A stretch of DNA of 52,503 nt from Mycobacterium sp. (GCF_019247635.1 NZ_JAFBAR010000034.1:1-52503), one strand, 5' to 3'. Shown: positions 17,718 through 26,280, numbered from the stretch's first letter. Made by a program: numbers and translations. The notes: a model not told the origin generated them from the sequence alone.

Positions 17718-18128
17718 ATGACAAACTTGCGCAACTCCTTCACCAAGACCCTCACCGTCGCAGGATTCGTTGCAGCATCGATCACCCTGTCGGCCGGCGT
17801 CGCCAACGCCGCCCCCGCTCCCAACTGGGACGCGATCGCGCAATGCGAGTCCGGTGGCAACTGGGCGGCCAACACTGGAAACGGCGAATACGGTGGGCTG
17901 CAATTCAAGCCGGCCACCTGGTCCCAATTCGGCGGCGTCGGCAACCCGGCGGCCAACTCCCGAGAGCAGCAAATCACCGTTGCCGACCGGGTTTTCGCCG
18001 AAGATGGGCTGGAGCCATGGCCGAAGTGCGGCTCGGAGTCGGGCCTTCCGATCGCTTGGTATTCACACCCGGCGCAGGGCATCAAGCAGATGATCAACGG
18101 GCTGATTGGGGTGGCGGTCCCGCACTAG
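17718..18128 (+). CDS. rpfC: Resuscitation-promoting factor, RpfC type
   Basis: The 136-residue protein has a signal peptide ([18 protein letters not shown] to a VANA-AP site) and a single Rpf domain. The domain holds [20 protein letters not shown] with the catalytic Glu, [28 protein letters not shown] and the paired Cys (AQCES and WPKCGS). Rpf proteins are lysozyme-like muralytic enzymes that help revive dormant cells. It lies after the secreted chorismate mutase as Rv1884c does. It is shorter than annotated RpfC because I start at the ATG at 17718, which gives a clean signal peptide. Confidence 0.92.
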   Translation: MTNLRNSFTKTLTVAGFVAASITLSAGVANAAPAPNWDAIAQCESGGNWAANTGNGEYGGLQFKPATWSQFGGVGNPAANSREQQITVADRVFAEDGLEPWPKCGSESGLPIAWYSHPAQGIKQMINGLIGVAVPH

Positions 18129-18147
18129 CGGCCAGCGGGCACCTTCC

Positions 18148-18182
18148 TAGCAGCTTTATAGCGGCTTTCTAGCAGCTATAGC
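18148..18182. repeat. Short imperfect tandem repeat of TAGCAGCTTT-like units
   Basis: Between rpfC and the next gene three related units follow each other: TAGCAGCTTTA, TAGCGGCTTTC and TAGCAGCTATA. They are in an otherwise non-coding 100-bp gap. No clear terminator is formed. They could be slippage products or a protein-binding array. Confidence 0.45.
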
Positions 18183-18231
18183 CCTGCCGAAAGGTCTATG
18201 ACCAAGCGCGGGAATGTGTTTGGATCGGGCA

Positions 18232-18687
18232 ATGGAAGGTTCGGCGACGGTCCATATGAAGGCGCCCGCGGACAAGATCTGGGAGTTGATTTCAGACGTC
18301 CGCAACACCGGACGGTTCTCCCCGGAGACGTTCGAAGCGGAGTGGCTGGGCGGGGCCACCGGCCCCGCGCTGGGTGCCCGATTCCGCGGTCACGTCCGGC
18401 GAAACGAGATCGGGCCGGTGTACTGGACGACGTGTAAGGTGACCGCCTGCGAACCGGGCCGCGAATTCGGCTTCACGGTCCTGGTGGGCGATCGAGCCGT
18501 GAACAACTGGCATTACCGGCTGGCTCCGGCGACCGACGGCACGGACGTGACCGAGTCGTTTCGGCTCAGTCCCTCGCCGTTCGTCAACGTGTATTGGGTA
18601 TTCGGTGGTTTTCTGCGCAAGCGGCGCAATATCCGGGACATGACAAAGACGCTGAACCGCATCAAAGATGTGGCCGAGACGGCGTGA
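18232..18687 (+). CDS. SRPBCC (START-like) family protein (Rv1883c homologue)
   Basis: The 151-residue product has the START/polyketide-cyclase pattern: GSATVHMKAPADKIWELISDV at the N-terminus, a Phe-rich central sheet and a long C-terminal helix with FLRKRRNIRDMTKTLNRIK. Such proteins bind a hydrophobic ligand in a deep cavity. The ATG at 18232 was used; a GTG at 18214 would add six residues. The TGA overlaps the GTG of the SDR gene, so the pair is coupled as in Rv1883c-Rv1882c. Confidence 0.82.
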   Translation: MEGSATVHMKAPADKIWELISDVRNTGRFSPETFEAEWLGGATGPALGARFRGHVRRNEIGPVYWTTCKVTACEPGREFGFTVLVGDRAVNNWHYRLAPATDGTDVTESFRLSPSPFVNVYWVFGGFLRKRRNIRDMTKTLNRIKDVAETA

Positions 18688-19517
18688 AATCCGTCTTCAT
18701 TACCGGCGCCGGCAGCGGCATGGGCCGCGAGGGGGTGAAGCTCTTCCACGTCAGGGACTGGCGCGTCGGCGCGGTCGACCGCAACGAGGACGGGCTCGCC
18801 ACGCTGGCCGAGGAACTCGGCGATGACCGGTTGTGGCTTCGGACGGTCGATGTCACGGACAAGGCCGCTTTCGACGCCGCTCTGGCCGACTTTTGCTCTG
18901 GCAATAGCGGCGGCGGGCTCGACATGATGTGGAACAACGCCGGCATCGCCCAGGGCGGGTGGTTCGAGGACGTCCCGTACGACGACGCCATGCGCGTCGT
19001 CGACGTGAACTTCAAGGCTGTGCTGATCGGTGCCTATGGCGCGCTGCCCTATCTCAAGAAGAACCCGGGCAGCCTGATGTTCTCGACGTCGTCATCGTCG
19101 GGCACCTACGGCATGCCGCGCATCGCGGTGTACTCGGCGACGAAGCATGCAGTGAAGGGGTTGACCGAGGCGCTGAGCGTGGAGTGGCAGCGGCACGGCG
19201 TGCGGGTCGCCGACGTTCTGCCCGGCCTGATCGACACCCCGATCCTCACCTCCACGCCCCAGCACTCCGACGGCGGCGTGACCAGGTTGTCCCGCGAGGA
19301 GCTCCGCGCCGCCGCGCCCAAAAAGGGCATGTTGCGCCTGATGTCCGCGAACAGCGTGGCCCAGGCGGCCTGGCAGGCCTACCATCACCCGAAGCGGTTG
19401 CATTGGTACGTGCCGGAAAGCATCCGCTGGATCGACCGGCTGAAGGGCCTCAGCCCCGAGTTCGTTCGAGGTCGGATCGTGAAATCGCTACCCAGGATGA
19501 CGCAGGAACGGCAGTAG
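18684..19517 (+). CDS. Short-chain dehydrogenase/reductase (Rv1882c homologue)
   Basis: The 277-residue SDR has TGxxxGxG as TGAGSGMG, the NNAG motif WNNAGIAQGG, a catalytic Ser in MFSTSSSSGTYG and the YxxxK pair YSATKHAVKG. The C-terminal part has extra basic residues near the end (GRIVKSLPRM), possibly membrane-associated. It oxidises or reduces an unknown hydroxyl/carbonyl compound. It begins with GTG overlapping the upstream stop and ends 14 bp before lppE. Confidence 0.88.
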   Translation: MKSVFITGAGSGMGREGVKLFHVRDWRVGAVDRNEDGLATLAEELGDDRLWLRTVDVTDKAAFDAALADFCSGNSGGGLDMMWNNAGIAQGGWFEDVPYDDAMRVVDVNFKAVLIGAYGALPYLKKNPGSLMFSTSSSSGTYGMPRIAVYSATKHAVKGLTEALSVEWQRHGVRVADVLPGLIDTPILTSTPQHSDGGVTRLSREELRAAAPKKGMLRLMSANSVAQAAWQAYHHPKRLHWYVPESIRWIDRLKGLSPEFVRGRIVKSLPRMTQERQ

Positions 19518-19531
19518 AGACGGAGGTCACG

Positions 19532-19963
19532 GTGCAGAACCGGTTGGTCCGAATGGTCGCAGTGGCAGGCACCGCGCTGGTCGCCGCCGTCGTCTCCGGG
19601 TGCGGCGGGTCCGCCCAGACGATGCCCCGCAAGCCCGCGCACCTGACTCTGGGAAGCAACACGCGCACCACAAGTCCCCCGGCCTGTACGCAGGACCAGC
19701 AATACCGGACCATCGACATCCGCGACGGCGGCGGCCGGGTCCAAGCCGTGGTGCTGCTCGTCGGCGAGGGCGCGCAGCCGCAGTGGGTGAAGTTCCACAA
19801 CGTCGATGGGTTCAACGGCAGCTTCTGGGCAGGCGGGGTGGGTGCAGCACGCGTCGACCTCGTGCACAGCACCTACACGATCGCCGGCAGCGCCTACGGC
19901 ATCAACAACAGCAGCCCCGACAAAGTCGTGACGACGAACTTCAAGATCACCGCTGATTGTTGA
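19532..19963 (+). CDS. lppE: Lipoprotein LppE
   Basis: The 143-residue product has a lipoprotein signal: VRMVAVAGTALVAAVVSGC, with the lipobox VSGC and Cys24 as the modified residue. The mature domain is Gly/Ser-rich with two Cys (PPACTQ, TADC) that may pair. The GTG start has GGAGG five bases upstream. Position after the SDR gene matches Rv1881c. It should be anchored on the outer face of the cell membrane. Function unknown. Confidence 0.85.
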   Translation: MQNRLVRMVAVAGTALVAAVVSGCGGSAQTMPRKPAHLTLGSNTRTTSPPACTQDQQYRTIDIRDGGGRVQAVVLLVGEGAQPQWVKFHNVDGFNGSFWAGGVGAARVDLVHSTYTIAGSAYGINNSSPDKVVTTNFKITADC

Positions 19964-19986
19964 GCCCCGCGCTTAGGCTGGTACCA

Positions 19987-21312
19987 ATGAAGCAGAGATT
20001 GCATTGGCTGGCTCTGCACGGGTTCGTCCGCGGTGTGGCCACGATCGGGGCCATGCGCGGCGACCTGCAGGCCAGATTGATCGCCGATCCGAGCGTGCTC
20101 GCCGATCCGGTGCCCTTCTACGACGAACTGCGGGCGCGCGGACCACTCATGCGCAACCGGGTCAACTACCTGACTGTCGACCACGGCCTGGCCCACGAGC
20201 TGCTGCGCTCCGATGACTTCCGGGTTGTGAACATGGGATCGAACCTGCCTGCGCCGCTGCGTTGGCTGGAGAGCCGCGTCCGCGATGACTTTCTGCATCC
20301 GTTGCGGGCCCCGTCCTTATTGGCCGTGGAGCCGCCGGACCACACGCGTTACCGCAAGACGGTGTCGGCGGTGTTCACCTCCCGGGCGGTCGCCGCGTTG
20401 CGCGACCGGGTGGAGCTGACCGCTGCCAAGCTATTGGACGAACTCGCCTGCGAGTCCGGTGTTTCCAGCGTTATAGACGTCGTCGGGCGGTATTGCTCCC
20501 AGCTTCCGGTCGCGATCATCAGCGACATCCTGGGTGTGCCCGAACGGGATCGCAGCCGGGTGCTGGAGTTCGGTGAGCTCGCCGCGCCGAGCCTGGACAT
20601 CGGGCTGCCGTGGCGCCAGTACCGGACCGTGCAGCGGGGGATCGCCGGCTTCAACTTCTGGCTGGCAGAACATCTGCGCCAATTGCGGCGTTCCCCTGGT
20701 GAAGATCTGATGAGTCAGGTTATCCGGCAAGCCGAAAGCGGTTCCGCCGAAACATATCTCAATGAGACCGAACTCGAGGCGCTGGCCGGGCTGGTATTGG
20801 CCGCCGGGTTCGAGACCACAGTCAACCTGTTGGGCAACGGAATTCGCATGCTGCTGGACAATCCGGAGCACCTGCAGATGCTGCGCCAGCACCCCGAATT
20901 GTGGCCGAATGCGGTCGAAGAAATCCTGCGATTGGACTCGCCGGTTCAACTCACCGCGCGCGTGGCCCTACAGGACGTCGACATGGCGGGCATGACCATC
21001 AAACGCGGCGAGTTGGTGGTGGTGTACCTGGCCGCGGCTAACAGAGATCCTGCAGTGTTTCCGCAGCCGCATCGCTTCAATATCCAACGCCCCAATGCCG
21101 GAAGGCATCTCGCGTTCTCGGGCGGACGACACTTCTGCCTGGGGGCAGCGCTTGCGCGCGCTGAGGGCGAAGTCGGGCTGCGAACATTTTTCGATCGATT
21201 CCCCAATGTGCGGGCCGCCGGGGCCGGAAGTAGGCGCGACACGCGGGTGTTACGCGGCTGGTCCACACTGCCAGTGACGCTGGGCCAAGCGCGGTCGATG
21301 GTGTCGTCGTAA
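19987..21312 (+). CDS. cyp140: Cytochrome P450 CYP140
   Basis: The 441-residue protein closely follows Rv1880c from MKQRLHWLALHG to GWSTLPVTLGQARSMVSS. The I-helix is AAGFETTVNLLGNGIRM, the K-helix region EEILRLDSPVQLTARVAL, and the haem loop FSGGRHFCLGAALARAE with Cys near 384. The natural substrate of CYP140 is not known. The ATG at 19987 is the family start; the 10 extra upstream codons overlap lppE. The last 236 bp are overlapped on the other strand by the unusually long alkB reading frame. Confidence 0.92.
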   Translation: MKQRLHWLALHGFVRGVATIGAMRGDLQARLIADPSVLADPVPFYDELRARGPLMRNRVNYLTVDHGLAHELLRSDDFRVVNMGSNLPAPLRWLESRVRDDFLHPLRAPSLLAVEPPDHTRYRKTVSAVFTSRAVAALRDRVELTAAKLLDELACESGVSSVIDVVGRYCSQLPVAIISDILGVPERDRSRVLEFGELAAPSLDIGLPWRQYRTVQRGIAGFNFWLAEHLRQLRRSPGEDLMSQVIRQAESGSAETYLNETELEALAGLVLAAGFETTVNLLGNGIRMLLDNPEHLQMLRQHPELWPNAVEEILRLDSPVQLTARVALQDVDMAGMTIKRGELVVVYLAAANRDPAVFPQPHRFNIQRPNAGRHLAFSGGRHFCLGAALARAEGEVGLRTFFDRFPNVRAAGAGSRRDTRVLRGWSTLPVTLGQARSMVSS

Positions 21313-22546
21313 CTGGCACGTCGGGCGTGAGCTGAGGCAATTGGCGTCCATAGCGCCGCAGCAGCTGTTCTTCTTTGCGCGGACACAGCGCCGCCAAGCG
21401 AACGTCGCCGCCGTAGTGCCTGAGCACCCGCTTGTCCATGATCCGCCGCCACAAGGGCGGGATCATGGCGATCACTATCATCGAGCCGTACCCGGCCGGC
21501 AGTTGGGGAGCTTCGTCGGAATGCCGCAGCGCCTGGTATCTGCGGAGCGGATTGGCGTGATGGTCCGAGTGCCGTTGCAGGTGGAAGAGTATGAGACTTG
21601 CGACGACGGTGTTGCTGTTCCAGCTGTGCGCGGCCGACACCCGTTCGTAGCGGCCTTCGGCCGTCTTCCGCCGCCGCAGCCCGTAGTGCTCCAGATAGTT
21701 GACGGTCTCGAGCAGGCAAATGCCGACGACCGCCTGCCCGAACAACCACGGCACGACCACGGGGCCGAACCAGATCGCCAGCACCACGTACAACACGGCG
21801 CTGAGCAGCCACGCCTGCAGGATGTCGTTCTGGTAAGACCAGCGGGACCTGTTGATCCGGGCCAGGCGCTTCGCTTCGAGGTTCCAGGCGGATCGCAGAC
21901 TGCCCGTCACCGCTCGCGGGATGAAACGGTAAAGGCTCTCCCCCATGCGGGAACTGGCGGGGTCTTCCGGGGTCGCGACCCGGACGTGGTGTCCGCGGTT
22001 GTGCTCGACGTAGAACTGGCCGTAGCAGGTCTGTGCGAGGGCAATCTTGCTGAGGCGTTTCTCCAGCTTGGCCCGCTTGTGTCCCAGGTCGTGCGCGGCG
22101 TTGATGGCGGCGCCACCAAAGATCCCTGTGGTCACCATCAGTCCCACCCGGTCGGGGAAATGCATGGTGAGCCAGCCCCCGCCCGCCCACAACCAGCAGG
22201 AGAACGCGAGGGAGAGGTACTGGATGGGCAGAAACAGATAGGTGGCCCAGCGGTAGAAGGGATCATTCTCCAGCCCCTCGAGGGCGCTATCGGGAGGGTT
22301 GTCCGAGTTGGGGCCGACAAGGTAGTCGAGCAACGGCATGAGGCCGAACGCCACGATCGCGCCAGTCCACCACCACACCCCAGCCGGGCCGATGTAGCGC
22401 ACGCACAACCAGGACAGCCCCGCCAGGCCCGGGGCGGCTATGCCGATCAGCCAGAACACCTTCTTGGGGTCTCGCCAGCGCGGCGGCGGCGTGCTTGCCG
22501 CGCCGGTCTCATAGTTTGCTGATCGGTCGACCAACTGAGTCGGCAT
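21077..22546 (-). CDS. alkB: Alkane 1-monooxygenase, membrane di-iron hydroxylase with extended C-terminus
   Basis: The 489-residue product has the AlkB His clusters HDLGHK (near 150), EHNRGHH (near 181) and LQRHSDHH (near 319), and the NYLEHYGLRR motif (near 281), with six hydrophobic helices between. It would hydroxylate terminal carbons of alkanes or fatty chains with rubredoxin as electron donor. Mycobacterial AlkB is usually about 415 residues. Here the frame passes the normal end (soon after LLRRYG) and continues about 78 codons antisense to cyp140, where the sequence looks like shadow coding. No rubredoxin gene adjoins. The catalytic part seems intact. Confidence 0.88.
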   Translation of the reverse strand: MPTQLVDRSANYETGAASTPPPRWRDPKKVFWLIGIAAPGLAGLSWLCVRYIGPAGVWWWTGAIVAFGLMPLLDYLVGPNSDNPPDSALEGLENDPFYRWATYLFLPIQYLSLAFSCWLWAGGGWLTMHFPDRVGLMVTTGIFGGAAINAAHDLGHKRAKLEKRLSKIALAQTCYGQFYVEHNRGHHVRVATPEDPASSRMGESLYRFIPRAVTGSLRSAWNLEAKRLARINRSRWSYQNDILQAWLLSAVLYVVLAIWFGPVVVPWLFGQAVVGICLLETVNYLEHYGLRRRKTAEGRYERVSAAHSWNSNTVVASLILFHLQRHSDHHANPLRRYQALRHSDEAPQLPAGYGSMIVIAMIPPLWRRIMDKRVLRHYGGDVRLAALCPRKEEQLLRRYGRQLPQLTPDVPVTTTPSTALGPASLAVWTSRVTPACRAYFRPRRPAHWGIDRKMFAARLRPQRAQALPPGRSVVRPRTRDAFRHWGVGY

Positions 22547-22861
22547 ACTAGTTTTCTTTCCGATCCGTCATGCCAGTAAACTTTAACGCCTCCAGCGCCC
22601 TGATGTACAACCAATCACTGATGTGTCTCGGAGCACTAACGAGCAATCATACGATCGCGATCATTGCGATCTCGGAGACGGGTTGGCAGCGGCTAGACCG
22701 AAATAAGTCTTCGACATGCCCATATATACCTACTTTTAGTATCTAAACAGCCCAAACTGACCACCATCGGTCGGCCCAGATTTGACGTAAGATCAATAGG
22801 CAATACATCGGGTTTTTGTCCTGCCAGCGAACTTGTGAACGGGGAGGCGTGACCAACACAC
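22547..22861. promoter_or_regulatory. Divergent promoter region between alkB and the cholesterol-oxidase homologue
   Basis: This 315-bp region is markedly AT-richer than its surroundings and has no gene. It contains a partial palindrome at 22644-22666 centred on GATCGCGATC, a TATATACC stretch near 22725 and a GGGGAGG ribosome-binding site at 22840-22846. I see no KstR-type match here. Confidence 0.5.
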
Positions 22862-24484
22862 ATGAGAGACATATCGCGAAGGGGTTTGCTGGGCGTCGGT
22901 CTCGCGGCCGCGGCGGGCGCCCTCGGGGCCGGAGTTGTCGACTTCGAATCCAGGCGGTCGGGCGGGTCTGCGCGCCGGCATTATCCGGCGATCGTGGTGG
23001 GCAGCGGCTACGGCGGCGGCGTCTCGGCGCTGCGTCTCGGCGAGGCCGGTGTCGAAACCCTGATTTTGGAGCAGGGTCGGCTGTGGGATAGGCCAGACGA
23101 GGACGGCAAGCGGTTCAGCAAGATGCTGCCCCCCGACAACCGCGCCGGCTGGTTCACGTCACACCCGCCGAGTCTGGTGCCCTCTTACCAGGGAATCTCC
23201 ATCGACATGGTGGCCGAGCACGTGCCGTCACCCCAACCGGTGCAGGCCGGCATCTGCGAGAAGGTAGAACTCGGCGCGCACACAGTGTTCCGCGGCATCG
23301 GCGTCGGCGGCGGATCGATGATCAACGCAGCCATCGCCGCCATCCCGACCCCGGCCCAGGTGCAGGCCGCGTTCCCGGACATCGACGCCGGGGAATTCCT
23401 GGGCACGTACATGCAACGTGCGGCCACGACGTTGCGGATCAACTACCGCGACATGGACTGGTTCGAGCAGGCGCCGTGCTTTCAGTACGCGCGGATGGGC
23501 CGCCAGTACGCGGCCACGGCGGGATACAAGGTCGACTACAACGGCAGCGCGTACTCCTTTGACTACATGAAGAAGGAACAGGCGGGCGAAGTCCCTAAAT
23601 CGGCGCTGGCCCTCGAGCAGCAGTATGGGAACAACTACGGGCGGTTCGGCAGCGTCGACCAGACCTACATTGCCGCCGCGTTGGCCACACACAAAGTCAC
23701 GCTGAAACCGTTGACGGCGGTGACCGACATTCGTCGCGAGCGCTCCGGCGAGTACGTCGTTTCCGCCCGCGAGATCGACCGCTGGGGCAAAGAGGTCGCG
23801 CGCTACGAATTCGGTTGCGATCAACTATTTCTCAGCGCCGGGGTGCTGGGCACTAACAAGCTGCTGTTGCGGGCCCGCGACACCGGGGCGCTGTCGGACC
23901 TGAGTGCGGAGATCGGTCACGGCTATGGAAACAACGGCGACGTCATGGTTGCCCACCGGCTCAAACCCAGCGATCCGGCAGGGACCGAGCAGTCCCTGCT
24001 GGGAATGATCAACGTGGACGGCCGAGATGATCCCGACAACCCGGTGTACGCCGGCATGTTTTCGATTCCGCTTGCCGTCGAGACGTTCACCCTCGGCTAC
24101 TACGTGATGGTCAGGACCGGTGACCGGGCGAACATCACCTACGACCCGCGATCGGATACCGTCAGCATCGGCTGGCCGCAGGACTACAGCGACCATCTCA
24201 CCGCGCGCGCGAAACTCGTGTTCGACAAGATCACCCAAAGCAACGGCGTGGACTACCGCAGCGACATCTTCAACGGAAAAGTCTTCGCGCCCTACACGGT
24301 TCACCCGCTGGGTGGCGTCGTTCGGGGGGCTGCAACGGACGCCTTCGGCCGCGTCAAGGGGTACGACAAGCTGTACGTCAACGACGCTTCGTTGTTTCCC
24401 GGCTACCTTGGCTGCAACCCGTTCATGTCGATCACCGCGCTCGCCGAACGCAACATAGAGGCGATCCTGCAGGGACGCCACTGA
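22862..24484 (+). CDS. Tat-exported GMC oxidoreductase, class I cholesterol oxidase homologue
   Basis: The 540-residue protein starts with a Tat signal (DISRRGLLGVGLAAAAG). It then follows the secreted Streptomyces/Rhodococcus cholesterol oxidase closely: FAD loop VVGSGYGGGVSALRLGEAGV, GIGVGGGSMINA, EVPKSALALEQQYGNNYG, RARDTGALSDL, HPLGG and GCNPFMSITALAERN. His481 and Asn519 match catalytic His447 and Asn485. The residue aligned with Glu361 is Gly398 and that for Tyr446 is Val. Steroid oxidation at C3 may remain but the isomerase step is probably impaired. It differs from the Rv3409c-type ChoD. The ATG lies 15 bases after GGGGAGG. Confidence 0.85.
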   Translation: MRDISRRGLLGVGLAAAAGALGAGVVDFESRRSGGSARRHYPAIVVGSGYGGGVSALRLGEAGVETLILEQGRLWDRPDEDGKRFSKMLPPDNRAGWFTSHPPSLVPSYQGISIDMVAEHVPSPQPVQAGICEKVELGAHTVFRGIGVGGGSMINAAIAAIPTPAQVQAAFPDIDAGEFLGTYMQRAATTLRINYRDMDWFEQAPCFQYARMGRQYAATAGYKVDYNGSAYSFDYMKKEQAGEVPKSALALEQQYGNNYGRFGSVDQTYIAAALATHKVTLKPLTAVTDIRRERSGEYVVSAREIDRWGKEVARYEFGCDQLFLSAGVLGTNKLLLRARDTGALSDLSAEIGHGYGNNGDVMVAHRLKPSDPAGTEQSLLGMINVDGRDDPDNPVYAGMFSIPLAVETFTLGYYVMVRTGDRANITYDPRSDTVSIGWPQDYSDHLTARAKLVFDKITQSNGVDYRSDIFNGKVFAPYTVHPLGGVVRGAATDAFGRVKGYDKLYVNDASLFPGYLGCNPFMSITALAERNIEAILQGRH

Positions 24485-24520
24485 TTGACACCCGTCGGTC
24501 GACAGGGTTAATTAGCCGCT

Positions 24521-24979
24521 ATGGCAGACGTTTCCACGGTCGCGCTCGGCGATGTGGTAGTCGGGATGTGGCAGGCGCTTTCGCGGCGGGACTGGGATGC
24601 GGTCAAGACCTTCCTGGCACCGGACTGTTTGTATGTTGACATGCCGGTTCCAGCGGTGTCGGCGCGTGGCCCGGACGACATCGTCACGCGGCTCAAGCTC
24701 GGCCTCGCGCCGCTGGCCGGTTATGAGAATCATGACGGCGTACTGGTCTGCAACGGCTCCGACGTCATGTACGAGCACTCGGAGACCTGGACGTTCAGCA
24801 CTGGCGAGCGAGGCGTGCTGAGGTTCGTCACCGTCCACAAGGTGGTCGACGGCAAGATCACCCTCTGGAAGGACTATTGGGACATGACCAGCCTCACCGG
24901 TTTCGCGCCAGCCGGTTACTTCGAGGGTCTGGGCAACGGGGATACCTCGTGGATCGTCGACGCGACGGACCTCGTCTGA
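24521..24979 (+). CDS. SnoaL-like / limonene-epoxide-hydrolase-like NTF2-fold protein
   Basis: The 152-residue product has the NTF2-like layout. An N-terminal helix pair (VVVGMWQALSRRDWDAVKTF) leads to LAPDCLYVDMPVP, then strands ending DGKITLWKDYWDMTS, which matches the family motif WRDYFD. In limonene-epoxide hydrolases an Arg-x-Asp pair and this Asp activate water; here the Arg-x-Asp position reads HSE, so epoxide hydrolysis is uncertain. It lies 36 bp after the cholesterol-oxidase homologue on the same strand and may act on a steroid-like product. Confidence 0.75.
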   Translation: MADVSTVALGDVVVGMWQALSRRDWDAVKTFLAPDCLYVDMPVPAVSARGPDDIVTRLKLGLAPLAGYENHDGVLVCNGSDVMYEHSETWTFSTGERGVLRFVTVHKVVDGKITLWKDYWDMTSLTGFAPAGYFEGLGNGDTSWIVDATDLV

Positions 24980-24997
24980 GCGGCTAGGTCTCGACGG

Positions 24998-25432
24998 CTA
25001 AGTCTCGACTATCGCCTTGAGGCTTTTCAGGGTTTCGGCCAGCGTGCGACCCACCTGACGCACTGCGATCCGGTCCGCGATGTAGCCGAATATTCCGCCG
25101 GGCGCCTGGTAGGACAGCCGAAACGTCACCTTCGTCTGGCCATTCTCGGTGTCACGCAGCCGAATCCGGCCACGCAGAGTGACGCCGGTGATGCCCACCC
25201 AAGCCACGTCGCGGGCCTCGTCCCACTCGACCACCTCGATGACACCGCCAACCGGGACCGAGCCGATTTTCCAGTGCACGGTGTAGCGGGCACCGATCCC
25301 GCGCCGCTGGTCGTTGGCGGATTCCCAGCGCTCGAGGTTGGTCATGAACGAGGGATAGCGATCCGGGTCGCCGACGACTTTCCAGACCGCCTCGCGGTCG
25401 GCCTTGATGGCGCAATGGCGTTCGACCCGCAT
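24998..25432 (-). CDS. SRPBCC family protein (polyketide cyclase-like)
   Basis: The 144-residue protein has the START-like pattern: VERHCAIKADREAVWKVVGD, PSFMTNLERWE, strands with YTVHWKIGSVPVGG, and a C-terminal helix VGRTLAETLKSLKAIV. Such proteins bind lipids or cyclic ligands. Its ATG overlaps the upstream acyltransferase stop by one base (TGATG), so it is the last gene of a minus-strand operon. Ligand unknown. Confidence 0.82.
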   Translation of the reverse strand: MRVERHCAIKADREAVWKVVGDPDRYPSFMTNLERWESANDQRRGIGARYTVHWKIGSVPVGGVIEVVEWDEARDVAWVGITGVTLRGRIRLRDTENGQTKVTFRLSYQAPGGIFGYIADRIAVRQVGRTLAETLKSLKAIVET

Positions 25433-26265
25433 CAGCCGAGTACCGGGAATCGACGTTCGGCGGCGAGGCGATCGACGCCGCCCTGCAGGCTGGCCATCAC
25501 CTTGTCGTGCACCGCCTCATCATCGCCGTCGACCTCGATCGGGTGCTGGACTTCGATGACGATCTTGGTGGGCAGCGGAATGTGACCGGCCAGGTCGCTG
25601 ACGTTCAGTCCCCATGGGAGGGCCAGCGATATCGGGACGCTCTTGAGTCGCAGCAACCTATCCGCCATGAGCAGTTTGGCCAGCCATTGCCCGCGGTTGA
25701 GGAACAACGCGCTTTCCTGGCCGCCGACGCTTGCGACGGGAACGATCGGCACACCCGCCTCGCGGGCCAGCCGTACGTAACCCATCCGCCCACCGAAGTC
25801 GACCTTGTGGCGTTCCCACGACGGGCGGAAGACTTCGTAGTCCCCGCCGGGATAGACCAGCAGAGCAGCACCCGAGGCCAGTGCGAGTTTGGCGTTCTCG
25901 TGGTTGGCCGCGACGGTGCCGAATTTGCGCAGCCAGCCGAGCGGAGGTGCCGAGACGACGAGGTTGTGGGCCAGCTGGTAGAAGGGCCGTTCGACGCCGA
26001 AGTACGAGCAGAACGCAAGGGTGAATACGAACGTGTCGGGAGGCACGTTCCCGCCGCTGTGGTTGCCGACCAGGAGCACCGGGCCCTCGGCGGGGACTCG
26101 GTCCATGCCCCGCACGTCCGCCCTGAAGTACAACGATGCGAGCAGCCACGTTCCCGGCAGCTGATCCCTGATGTAGTCAGGGTCGCGTTGGTCGAGATCG
26201 GCCTTGGGTACCCGCGACACGACCTGGTTACGGGCCCACTCCATGGCGTCCCCTATGGCGCCCAT
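25432..26265 (-). CDS. Lysophospholipid acyltransferase-like protein (PlsC/DGAT-like)
   Basis: The 277-residue protein has a glycerolipid acyltransferase signature: VLLVGNHSGGNVPPD with the catalytic His, then LVYPGGDYEVFRP, and VPIVPVASVGGQESALFL. These enzymes move a fatty acyl chain from CoA or ACP to a lysolipid or related alcohol on the inner membrane face. There is no signal peptide; a hydrophobic stretch around residue 40-50 may bind the membrane. It starts 15 bp after the amidohydrolase stop. The acceptor is unknown. Confidence 0.83.
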   Translation of the reverse strand: MGAIGDAMEWARNQVVSRVPKADLDQRDPDYIRDQLPGTWLLASLYFRADVRGMDRVPAEGPVLLVGNHSGGNVPPDTFVFTLAFCSYFGVERPFYQLAHNLVVSAPPLGWLRKFGTVAANHENAKLALASGAALLVYPGGDYEVFRPSWERHKVDFGGRMGYVRLAREAGVPIVPVASVGGQESALFLNRGQWLAKLLMADRLLRLKSVPISLALPWGLNVSDLAGHIPLPTKIVIEVQHPIEVDGDDEAVHDKVMASLQGGVDRLAAERRFPVLG

Positions 26266-26280
26266 GTGCGCATCCTGTCC

